This document shows positions 44,701 to 54,999 of a stretch of DNA of 64,000 nucleotides, piece after piece (within the stretch, counting starts at the first letter, position 1; every line of letters begins with the position of its first letter). A program made the position numbers and the translations under genes. This DNA is from Geosiphon pyriformis (lineage: Eukaryota > Glomeromycota > Glomeromycetes > Archaeosporales > Geosiphonaceae), in assembly GCA_016748015.1 (NCBI GenBank), contig JAAOMT010000128.1, forward strand, positions 925,471 through 989,470. Direction: 5' to 3'. The notes under the pieces are model-generated. The model was not told where the DNA came from and made no database searches. It saw only the letters and a program-made list of their open reading frames with translations.

Positions 44701-46228
44701 AAGAATTACCCCAAACAGTCCCCGATTTCTCTGAAATTATTGGACATTCACTACCAAAAATCAACCCAAATCTCAGCTCAAAAAACTACCATGTTGTCAT
44801 GGAAAAACTATCTCAAATCAACATAAGACAACTTGAACCACAACAACAGACCCAGCTCAAAGAGCTAATTGCAGAATTTGCCGATATCTTCGCTGAAAAC
44901 AACAATGACTTAGGAAGAACCGATTTGGTTCAACACCAAATTTATACAGGAAATGCCAAACCAAGAAGACAACAAGCATATCGAGTTGCTCTAGAAAGCC
45001 ACCAATTTATCCAAGAAGAAGTACAATGAATGCTTAACAATGGGCTCATCCAACCCTCCATGAGTCCTTGGGCTTTACCTGTAGTGCTAGTTAAAAAGAA
45101 AAATGGAAAGATCTAATTTTGTGTTGACTATCGACAACTCAACAGTGTTACAATTGGAGATGTTTACCCCCTTTTCCAGATTAATGACATATTAGATGCT
45201 CTTGGAAAATCCAAATATTTTTCAACACTAGATTTAGAAAGTGGTTACTGGCAAGTTGCTATGAATCCCAAAGATTGCCCCAAAACAACATTCACCACCC
45301 AAGGCGGAAATTACAAGTTCAATGTAATGCCTTTCGGATTATGCAATGCACCAGCAATATTTCAGAGATTAATAGATGTTGTGTACCAAGGACTCTTTTG
45401 AAAGTCAGTAGTCGTCTATTTTGACGATACTGATGTTTATTCTCCATTGTTCAAATTACACTTAAAACACCTATGAGAAGTTTTTCAACAATTACAAAAA
45501 GCAGGACTAAAACTCAACATCGAAAAATGCTACTTTGGAAAAACAAGCCTGGCCTTTCTTGGTCATATTGTTAGTAAAGATGGAATCAAACCAGACCCTG
45601 GAAAAATCAGCATTGTCAAAAACTTCAAAACTCCTCAAAACACTACAGAACTAAGAGGATTCATAGGATTAGCATCTTACTATTAGAAGTTTATTAAAGG
45701 ATTCTCGGAAATTGCAAAACCCTTCAACCAGCTTACCACCAAAAATGTTGAATACAAATGGACTACTGAACACCAAAAAGCTTTTGGAATTCTCAAGAAA
45801 AAACTGACAACAGCTCCAATCCTTGCCTATCCAGATTTCAGCAAACAATTTCGACTAGCTACAAATGCTTCATATACTGTCTTTGGTGTCATCTTATCAC
45901 AACTAGATGACAATGGAAATGAGCGAGTAATTGCTTATGCTAGCAGAACATTAAAACCAGCTGAGAAAAACTACCCTGCCACAGAACTAGAAACAGCAGC
46001 CATAATTTGGGCTCTACACCACTTCAACCTTTATCTCAGGCCTAAAGAATTCGATATTATTACTGATAATATTGGACTCAAATGGCTTCAGAACAAAAAT
46101 ACTCAGCTGAATGCAAAACAAATCCAATGGACAGAATTTCTAGCAAACTATCGATACATAGTACATCATAAACCAGAAAAACTCCACACCAATGTTGACT
46201 GTCTCTCCAGAATAAGACAAGATTAGAA
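44701..46228 (+). pseudogene. Gypsy-2 reverse transcriptase and RNase H segment
   Basis: RT: LVKKKNGKI-stop-FCVDYRQLN (TAA for Gln), FNVMPFGLCNAP, and catalytic VYFDDTDVYS at about 45414-45440 with both Asp. The Trp of LFWKSVVVY is TGA. Connection: AFLGHIVSKDGI. RNase H: RLATNASYT where the first catalytic Asp reads Asn, ELETAAIIWAL, and the NVDCLSRI end. Stops also at 45027, near 45474, and TAG near 45686 (Arg or Gln positions). Confidence 0.88.
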
Positions 46229-47663
46229 AACACAAAAACCAACACTCAACTTAACCAACCAAAAGAGCCAACAAACAATGAATTCAGAAAACTACAACAA
46301 TCTCAAACAATATTTGGAAACATTAACAATCCCAACAGATTGGTCTCCAGATGAAAAACATTGACTACAACAACAAGCCAAACAATATTTTCTACACAAC
46401 AACATTATTTATCATCGAAATTTCAAAAACCCAAACAAACCACTTAGATTAATACAAGAACAGAAGAAAGAGACCATATTATACAACATGCACTCAGATC
46501 CATCATCAGCACACTTCAGAAAAGATAGCACCACCCAAAGAACACTAGAATACTACTTTTGGCCTCGAATGAGAAAAGACATTCATGAATATGTCGAATC
46601 TTGTAATAGTTGTCAAAGAAGAGAAGAAACACACCCTACTGAACCATTAAATCCAATCAAAGTTGGACAACCTTTTGACCGAGTTGATATCAATTTAATC
46701 GGACTACTATCTATTACCACTCAAGGAAACCATTATATTGCAGTAGCTGTAGACTATCTTACTAAATGGTCTGAAACCAGAGCCATTCAACAAGCAGATG
46801 CGAAATCAATAGCAAATTTCATCTATGAAGACATCATTTGTAGACACGGATGTCCAATTGAACTTTTATCCGATCAGGGGACACATTTTGTGAACAACCT
46901 AATACAAAAAATTTGCGAACAATTCAATGTCAAAAGACCTCTGTCTTCGTCTTACCATCCACAAACAAACGGACTTGTGGAACGTTTTAACAGAACATTG
47001 TGTAAGTCATTAGCCAAAGTTTTAACCAATTTTGAGCAAGATTGGGATATCTTTATTCCATCAGTGTTACTAGCATACAGAACACTAAAACAAGATACCA
47101 CAAAACACACACCATTTGATTTAACTTATGGAAGGACAGCAACATTACCAATTAGTTTCACAATAGAAACATACCCAGCACAACCAATTGATGAAAACAA
47201 TTTCCAGAAAATGCTTTAATGAAAAGCCTACACACTTCTTAGCACATTGAAAGGAAAACGACAAATAGCAGCCACCCATATTGAACACTTCCAAACTCAA
47301 CAAAAAGAATGGCATGACAACAAATTGCCCCTAGTTACCAATAATTTTAAAGTTGAAAACAAAGTTCTCTTACACAGAACTAAAGCTAAAAAACAATAGA
47401 GTAGAAAATTTGAAAATAAATGGGATGAACTATTCTTTATCTATAAAATACTAGGCAATGGATCATACAAGTTAAGACTTGATAACAAAATCCTAGCAAA
47501 AGTTGCACATGGAAATCATTTAAAACACTATCATTTCAGAAACAATCTTGAACCATTAATTCCACAAATTGGTACACATTCCCCTTTAGTCAATTCCGAA
47601 GATATTCCCCAAAACTTAGAACCAATAGTTATCATTGAACAACCTTCCAACTTGAACACTTAA
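46229..47663 (+). pseudogene. Gypsy-2 integrase segment
   Basis: Open from 46488 to 47219 (243 codons): zinc domain MHSDPSSAHF..CNSCQ; core AVDYLTKW, SDQGTHF and GLVERFNRTL, giving D, D, E all intact. Beyond it, two adjacent stops (TAA TGA near 47218), then TAG for Trp in KKQ-stop-SRKF, the GPY/F-like FFIYKILGNGSYKLR and the end EQPSNLNT with TAA at 47661-47663. HxxxH zinc ligands and the C-terminal module match Gypsy-1. Confidence 0.9.
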
Positions 47664-47807
47664 ATTAATTTTACTAGTTATTCCTTATAATTTAAAAATA
47701 ATTTTACAAAAACAAAACAAAACAAAACATACTGAAAGACAAAAATAACATAAAAACCCACATACCAAAAATAATTTCAATCTATTTTTCTCACTCAAAT
47801 TTTTATA

Positions 47808-48465
47808 ATAACTATCCCTCAAAATATTCAACAAATATCTCAAAAATTAATGCTAGTTTTAAAGACAATACCCGAATTATCTATCACTATTACAAGAAAA
47901 CATATTAATTATACCCAAACAGAAATAGTCGCCAGTTTAGCCCCAAATTCATAAAATTATCACTCCTACAAAAAGAACACAAGAAGTTACTCTGGAATTC
48001 ACCTGCCAGAACTTTTGAAGCTTGCTTTAAAAGAAAATTTAATGTTCACTTCTATTAGTATTCCACCAAATGCTACTATTTAACAAAAACTTCAACTGTG
48101 TCTTAATGAAAAAAACCACGACTATACTCCAATATATAGATATTTTTACATTGGAAAAACACTTTACAAATGAAAACGGGAGCTTACAGCAACAAACCTC
48201 ACAAAAGAAGCTATTTAAAAACAACTTCACAACAAATTCAAAACAATAGCTGGACCTACAAACAGTCGCTATAAACTAAGAGCTGCTCTTAGACTTTATG
48301 ATCTATTTTACACCTGTGAAAATTACGACCTTTGAAGATTCAATACATTGGAAAGTTCACAGAACTGAAATTTCAACAATTTTTAGATCAAATTTTTTCA
48401 ATAATTTTAGATTACTATCTGGAAATTACAAACAGTACTTGAATTTTGACGGAGCTCAGTCTTGA
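47808..48465 (+). pseudogene. Gypsy-2 ORF3, broken
   Basis: Begins ITIPQNIQQISQKL, matching MILIPENINNITQQL of Gypsy-1, so ATG has become ATA at 47808-47810. Central readable part: HLPELLKLALKENLMF, NDYTP-like segment, RYFYIGKTLY, YKLRAALRLYDLFYTCEN. About nine stops (Gln, Trp or Arg positions) and a frameshift near the end. The last residues NFDGAQS before TGA (48463-48465) match FDGAQF of Gypsy-1. It lies 145 bp after integrase and runs into the polypurine tract. Unknown function. Confidence 0.8.
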
Positions 48466-48476
48466 GGAGGAAGTTA
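48464..48476 (+). promoter_or_regulatory. Gypsy-2 polypurine tract
   Basis: GAGGAGGAAG plus TTA, directly before the 3' LTR. Confidence 0.75.
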
Positions 48477-49461
48477 TGTTACCAGATGAAATTAGAGATA
48501 TTATTTAGCATGAAAATTATCTTATAAATCCTATCATTAATTAGCATATATTATTGTTTCAAATTATCACTTATTATATTATCAAAATATCCGAAATTAT
48601 CATTTAAATTAATAACCCAATTTGTACACAAACACAAATGTAATCTAATTGCGATAATCAATCATGCAATACCCCAAACTATGTAACATTCAAAAGTTCA
48701 CCGAAATTTGTAGAAATTTGCCAAAATAATTGATAGTTCACCAAAATATCTAATAGTTCGCAGAAATAACTTGTAGTTTGCTGAAATGTATCTTTAGTTC
48801 AGCAAAATTGTAGAAAATAGCAAAATTCAAGTTCATAGAATAGTGTTATGACAAGTTGTATAAAAGAAGAGCATTTCTCTTTGAGAAAATATATCTTACT
48901 TTAGATTTATTACTTAGAACCATTCCTACATACACAAAAAGAAATAAAAATCAAATAATTCGAAAAAACCAAATTTTTTAATTATTACACTTAGAAAATC
49001 CTCAAAACCCAACTAACGTTTTGAAATTGATTAGCTACCAATTTCAGTAAACTGTTAGTGACTCCAGGCCTGGATAGAAAACGTTTCCCTTGACAAAATT
49101 CTATTTTTTTTACATTTTTTTTATTTTTCTTTTATTTTTTATTATTACAATCATTAGGGTAGCCTACAGACGAGATTTCTGTAGAAGAGTTGACTTTCAC
49201 AGCAAAGTAACTACACATTTTTTGTGAGCTTCCAAACGAGCAATTCCTGGGAAAGAGTTGATGTTTACTACAATGTAACTAAATAAAGTAACTGGCACAA
49301 AATTGGCCATTCCACTTATAAGCCCAGCAAGTTTAAATTATAGGAGATAATTTGAAGATAAATTCAGTTACTGAAGGTCCAACTACTTCCTGGAATCGTG
49401 AATTCACAACAAACAGACATTAACAACATTCAAGAAAAGAGACCAAAAACCTCTGGTAACA
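48477..49461 (+). repeat. Gypsy-2 3' LTR, 985 bp
   Basis: Partner of 39577-40561. Its phased array is at 48701, 48721, 48741, 48761, 48781 and 48802, the same steps as in the 5' LTR even though several C and G of the motif are mutated. GTGG follows at 49462-49465. Confidence 0.95.
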
Positions 49462-49465
49462 GTGG

Positions 49466-52308
49466 TGACAACTTTTCAGTTTTGAAGGGTATATCTACCC
49501 AGTCTTTCATTTTTGCAGTTGGTTCTATTGTTGAAAATACTCTAAAAAAGAACTGTGAGCTCTGGCTCATTTTACAGGACATAAAAAAGGCATATAACTT
49601 GGTTGGCTGGAAGTATTTTAGTAAATGTTTGGTTAGGATTAAAATGTGTGACAAGTTTATTCGGTTTTTTGGTGGTATTTATTGAGATTGCACCAATTGA
49701 GTTATGACAGATTTTGGGCTGACAAGTGGTTATCATGTGCATGATGGTTTGGACCAAGGAGAAGTCTTTTTTCCTCTCTTGTGGCACATATTTTATGATC
49801 CTCTCTTGTGCAAAGTCAAGCAACAGAAAAGTGTGTATGAGTACAGACTGAATTCCTATTTTATTTCTAAGAGTGGTCGTGCTAAGTTTTAGGTTAAATT
49901 TTCTACGTTTTTTGCTACTAGTGTCTTCATCGATAATACAATTTGGGTTGGTAGCAGTCTGAGAGCTACTCAACATATTCTCAATGTTGCTAGTGAATTT
50001 TTTTGAATCAATAACATTTTAATTAACAATGACAAAACAGTGGCTATCCTTATTAATAGCAGAGTTAGCAATCCTTCTCTTTTTATCAGTGGTTCACCCA
50101 TTTTTATTGCCAGAAAGAGAGAGTCTCATTAATATTTGGGTATTTTTCTCTCAACTGAGGGCTTATCAAAATCTAGTTTGGTTAAAGCCCATTTGGACAT
50201 TCATTTTTTTACCAATCTGGTTTTGAAGAAGGCTATCACAAATAAGCAGCTTTTGTATTTAGTTTCAGTGGTTTTCTATCCTATAGTTGATTATAGGACC
50301 CAGTTTAGCTTTGTTCCTGTTGGTGCGTACAACAAATGGGATGCCATGATTCACAAGGCTTTAAAACTCAAATCTGGTTTGCCACTCGATTTTCCTAGTA
50401 ATACAATTCACCACCCTTTCTTTTATGGTCTAGTCTTTTCTGCAGATTCAATATGAGGACAAAATCACCTCTCTTATCAGTTTTGTAAACTCCAGTGGTA
50501 TTTTGGGCCACTTATTTTCTCACAGATCTCATGACTTACAAGTTTTGTGTTGGCGCTCTGTCCACCCATTGAGTTGTCTGGTTCGTATTTGTGTCAGTGC
50601 TTTTAATAACTTTCTGGCTGGCCTGGTTCATGTACTCTTTGATTGCAATTTGTCTTTGGGTGGCTCTTTGACTAATGCATTTTATTTTAATGGTGGAGTG
50701 CCCATGTTGGCTGTTCTTGGCAAGTCAAGATTTTTTAAGTTTCTTCCATCTCTCCAGTATTATAGTATAGTTTTGGTTAATCAGCTTCATGATTGTCATG
50801 GTTCTGTTTTTAGTTGATATGCATTTAAGCAGTGGAAGAAGTTAGACCCCCGTGGACCCATCTCCGATTGGTTTAGGCTTTCTGCTACATTTCTTGATGG
50901 CATAACTTTTTCTTCTGCTCCTTCTTCAGTTTCAGATGATGTTGGTCCTTTGAATATTCTTGGTTCTGGTGAATTTTTGTCTGTCTGTGATTGTTTCTCA
51001 CGTGTTGAAACTGGTTGTTTATCTGTCTACACGGATGGATCTTTGAGGAATCTGGGTATGGTCAGCTGTAAAGCTGGCACTGCTGCCTTTTTTGAGGACA
51101 TTAGTTTGGATTTGGGTGTTGGTGTGTCAGGTTTGATGTCATCCACTCTGGCTGAGCTACAAGCCATTGCTTTGGCCCTGGAATGCATCTTTTCTTCTAG
51201 TTTAGTTTGCCTGTTTTCAGATAGTCAATTTGCCTTGGATGCATGCAAGTTGAAATTGGGTCTTTTGCATCCTGATTTTCGCAGTCAGTGCTGGATTAAG
51301 TATTGGCATATTGTTAACTTAATTCATAGACAAAATTTAAGGGTTAGCTGGCATAAAGTCAAAGGTCATTCTGGTGTAGAAGAGAATGAGCAGACTAATG
51401 TGATTGCTGGTTCTGACTCTTTTTCTAGTTGGTTTCTTTCTCTTCACTTGGATGAGCACTTTTTGGTGGCCAATAGTATTGTAATTTCTGGTAATTCTAG
51501 ACGTTTTGTCCAAGATATTTTCTACTCTATTAGTTGTGCACATTGAGAAATAGGTTTAGAAGTTAAGTTTTTGGTGAGTAATTTGGTTTCTGAGATTGAT
51601 TGGTTATGCTCTTTGTTGGTATGGCATCTGGATTTGCATATGGCCACTGGTTTTACCAGCAGAGTCTCGGCTAATGTGCACACTTATTTCATAAAGGCTT
51701 TGCATTATTGACTGCCTGTGGCTGTTCATAAGTGCCTTTATAATAGATCTTATCCTAGTGTTTTGTGCTTGTATTGTGGTGAAATAGAGGTGTCAGATCA
51801 TGTGTTTTTTTGTAGAGTCAATGATTCTGTTTGGTGTCAGTTATTAAAATCCCACGTGGAGTCTTGGAAGGCACTTTCTAGATTGTCTTATTTTTTGTCA
51901 AGTGTGTTGTGTTTGTTGTCATCTTGTGTCTCTGGTTTTTCAGTGTCAGCAGCTCTTCATAAAAGTTTTGTTTTTAATAATTGGTTTCACAAGACTGTTC
52001 TTGTTTTTCATGACCCTAAGATGGCTGGTTCAAAGATTGTTGAGTTTGTGCATTCTCTTGGTCTTGCTTTTAGGGATGATATTTGGTTGGTTCATGTAAA
52101 ACATTGTGCATATATGGAGAAGAACAGGTTGATTTCTCTAGATGGTTCGATTCCTATTTTATTGTCTGGTTTGTCTTTGAAGTTTTCTGCTGGTGTGGTC
52201 AATTTGCTGAGAATGGTTGAGGCTTTTGGTGTTAGCTTTGGTTATTGCAAGTGTTGCTTATTTTTTTCTGGTATTGGTGACTCAGTTTCTGTTCGTATAG
52301 TTGTATAG
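49466..52308 (+). pseudogene. LINE-2 ORF2, 3' part: RT, RNase H, C-terminal CCHC
   Basis: Resumes DNFSVLKGISTQSFIFA. RT: LVWHIFYDPLL region and catalytic FIDNTIWVGS, where the second Asp is Asn. A 2-nt deletion near 50430 changes frame. RNase H at about 51010-51420: SVYTDGSLRNLG, LAELQAIALALE, DSQFALDA and VKGHSGVEENEQ. C-terminal zinc motif CLYCGEIEVSDHVFFC at about 51770-51815. Stops occur at Trp (FS-stop-YAF, CAH-stop-EIG) and Arg (HY-stop-LPVA). The end is SVRIVV at 52308. Confidence 0.9.
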
Positions 52309-52336
52309 TGTTGTTTTGACTGGCCCAAGTGGCTGG

Positions 52337-52357
52337 TCATGTGTAGAAAATGCATGA
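52337..52357 (+). promoter_or_regulatory. LINE-2 3' UTR hairpin
   Basis: TCATGTGT, AGAAA loop, ATGCATGA with two wobble pairs. It sits in the conserved 3' UTR that also has TTTAGATTA and TTGATGTATAGCAATAG as in LINE-1. Confidence 0.65.
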
Positions 52358-52440
52358 TTTGCACCTACTTTAGATTATTTTTTTGATGTATAGCAATAGG
52401 TAGCATTTGAACCTCACTTATTAATTAATAAAAAAAAAAA

Positions 52441-53060
52441 TTAAGTTTTTAATATTATTTTTTATTTCTTTTAATTAATTTAAAGATTTATTTAAATATT
52501 TATTAAAAATAAATATTAAAAGATAATTAATATAAAAAATAATTTTTTTTAATATAATAATTAAAAATCAGTAGTATTTATTAATTATTACATGTATTAA
52601 TTATTATTATTATATAATTAGCCACTTTATTTTTAGATAATAATTAAGATTTTAATTAATAATTTAATTATTAACTTAATTATTAACTTAATTATTAATT
52701 TAATTACTAATTTGATTATTAATTATTTTGAATAATTATATAAGTAATAAATTTTTTAGCTCTAGAAAAACATGTTAAAAATTCAAGATTTTAAAATAAT
52801 AAAAATTATTTTTAAATATTTAATTCTTTGATTTTACTTATTTTTTTAATTTTTTTAAGTATTTAAATATTTCTAAATAAAAAATTACTTATTGATATAT
52901 ATATAATTATTAGTCTTAAAAATATTGAATAAATGTTATTAAAAAATACAATTAATATCTAATATTGAATTTTAAAAATATTAATATGAAATATAAAATT
53001 ATATTAATATATTATTTTTTGTTAATAATATAAACTATCAAAATTATATTAAAAAAAAAC
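52441..53060 (-). mobile_element. Continuation of the hypermutated Gypsy-1-family LTR
   Basis: After the LINE-2 A tail, TTTTTATTTCTTTT..TTTAAAGATTTATTTAAATATTTA aligns with 29660-29720 of the Gypsy-1 LTR in mutated form. Similarity fades after about 52620. No gene. Confidence 0.6.
52651..52722. repeat. 12-bp minisatellite, six units
   Basis: Six head-to-tail copies of YTTAATTATTAA, without length change. It lies roughly where the mutated LTR should carry its U3 array, so it may be a derived form of that array. Confidence 0.75.
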
Positions 53061-53204
53061 TTCTTTTTCTCCTTTGTCCAAAATTTCCAAAAAAGAGTTT
53101 TTTTTTTTTTTTTTTTTTTGAAAAAAGTTTTTACCATTCAGTACAATATCTCTAAATCATTTCTGTTTAATTACAAGGCCACCATTGGCCCTGATACTGC
53201 TATT

Positions 53205-54999
53205 ATGAAGAAGGCTGCTAAGAGTTCTAGTTTTGGTGATGGCTTTGAGATGGTCTTGTTGAGAAAGAAGAGGAGGGGAGGTGTTTTAGAAGATGGTTCT
53301 AGTGGCAAAAAAGTGGCTTCTAAAGTCCAGAAGAGCCATTCATGGGGTTCAGAAACTGGGGACACTACTGAGTCTGAGAGTATTAATATGGAAAAGAAGT
53401 GTCTAGTGGAGGAGACCAGCTTTGATTTTGGTGAAGGTGGTGTTCTGGCTGGTGGGGATCATGATCAAATGCCCACGAGTTCAAAAGTCAAAACCAAGAA
53501 GGCATTAAACAAGCCGTTAGGAAAGATTGATTTCTCAAAGGTTAGTGATGGTAATAGTATTCTCTCGGATGCTCCTCTTGAGCTTCCCCCTTCTTTGAAA
53601 AACTTGGTCAATGTTTTGGTCAGGAAGTCATTCGCATTAGATATTGGCTTGGATAAGATGGCCAGCAATTTTTCTTAGAAAAAACTTGTGATGGTGAGGA
53701 AATTATTTTCTGGAATCAATGGTTTTGGGGAGGGCGTCTACCCCCTCAAAATTCTCAGAGATCATTAGAGTAACATTCACTTCTGAATCGAGTCTAATAA
53801 AAGCTACTAATAAGGCTGCAAGTGCAAAAATCCTAGTAAACACCGATCTCAAAAAATCATCTGGGTAATCAGATTGGGCTGTGGTCATAAAAAAAATTCC
53901 AATTAGAACATCAGCTGAGGCTGTGTGTGCTGTGCTATCCGAGTTTGGAGTTATTAAGGTGATTAAGATGCAATTAATCAGGCTGTGGCAGAAGGCAGTG
54001 GTGAAATTCGAGCAATTGGATCAGGCTGATTTGGTTACAGCTGAGTGGTCCATTTTAATCGGGAAAGATGCTGTACATGTGGCTAGGGCTGATTCAGACA
54101 AGAAGGCATGGGATGCAAGGAACTAACATAGGGCACTGCTCTACATATTACCAATGGGGACCAATGCTCATGATATCTGGGACTTTGTTAGATCTGTGGG
54201 TAGGAAAACATGCATTATTGATCGTCATTCTGTTACGTATAATCGGGCCAGGTGTGCTGTTGTTTGCTTCAACTCTGCTGAATCATTGGATGCTGCTGTG
54301 AGAACCATGCCAGTACTTAAAAACACCAATCTCTGCTGGTTTCATCTTATTTCTGTTAAATGCGCCAAGTATGAAAAATTGGGTCACACGTCATTGGGTT
54401 GTGTGGTTGGTGGGAAATTTTCTTCTGGTAATTTGCTACGTAGGGTTTTCTCAGATGCAAATAAAAGCAGACTGGCAACCATCTATGCCAAACATTCAGC
54501 TTCAGTTGTCCATCCAGTCTCTTTTGGTGGTTTCTCTTGGGCAAAGGTTGTTTGCGGGCTCTCTTCACTCTCCCTTTCTAGTCAGAATGTTTTGGTAGAT
54601 AATGGCTCCTTTTTGGAGATGAAGCCACCCCTACTGGTTATGATGGAAGTCAACAATAGGTTTGCTGCTCTTGAGCGCAGTCTCGCCAGCCTTGCAGAGC
54701 AAGTTGGTAAGCTGGCTAAGAGATTGGATGCACTCGGGCCAATGGTTTTCCAGCCTAGTCCTGGATGTCAGCCATTGGTGACCCTTTCATCACAGGATCA
54801 AGGGGCAGATGTAATGATGAGTGAGGGTTTGGGTGCATTCACTAGTGGTGTGAATGTTGCGGGAGCAGTGTTTTTCAATATGTCTTCGGTGTTTAAGCTG
54901 GAAGACAGCATGAAATGTCTAATGAAAACGGTTCTGGGCCTTTTGGCCAAAATGGATAGTATTAGTGTGCATTTGGTGTTTCTACCCTTTACTCAATGA
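53205..54999 (+). pseudogene. LINE-3 ORF1
   Basis: Starts MKKAAKSSSFGDGF (ATG 53205); this N-terminus differs from LINE-1 and LINE-2. A single-base insertion near 53735 (GGGGAGGG) shifts frame after INGFG. It then reads ASTPSKFSEII in the new frame, an RRM-like region (53880-54110), WDARN-stop-HRALLY (TAA for Gln), GTNAHDIWDFV and TCIIDRH. The knuckle CAKYEKLGHTSLGC has Tyr for the second Cys. The C-terminal helical part RFAALERSLASLAEQVGKLAKR is probably coiled coil. ATGA overlap with ORF2. Confidence 0.85.

Larger units (their letters stand above)
39577..49461 (+). mobile_element. Gypsy-2: complete dUTPase-bearing Ty3/Gypsy element
   Basis: 9,885 bp with two 985-bp LTRs, ends TGTTACCAGA and TCTGGTAACA (perfect inverted ends at the outer termini), GTGG duplication. 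Gag-Pol is one uninterrupted frame from about 40575 to 47663 apart from more than 15 stops, almost all at Trp, Gln or Arg positions, with no frameshift seen. ORF3 follows, then the polypurine tract. The element is complete but not autonomous. Confidence 0.95.
35712..52440 (+). mobile_element. LINE-2: full-length LINE split by Gypsy-2
   Basis: About 6.84 kb once the 9,889-bp insertion (Gypsy-2 plus one duplication) is removed, the same size as LINE-1. The 5' end CTTTCTTTTATTGATCC matches LINE-1, and the 3' end carries the shared hairpin and TTAATTAATA-A tail. Imperfect flank repeats AATTTAG/AATTAAG may be its target duplication. Contains ORF1 and ORF2 with many in-frame stops and one frameshift near 50430. 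Confidence 0.92.

Noticed and set aside
45390-45410. TGA might encode Trp (alternative genetic code), because many in-frame TGA fall at Trp positions.
   Set aside because: TAG and TAA also replace Trp, Gln and Arg in the same genes, and TGG is still used at many conserved Trp sites. Mutation explains all three stop types; a code change does not.
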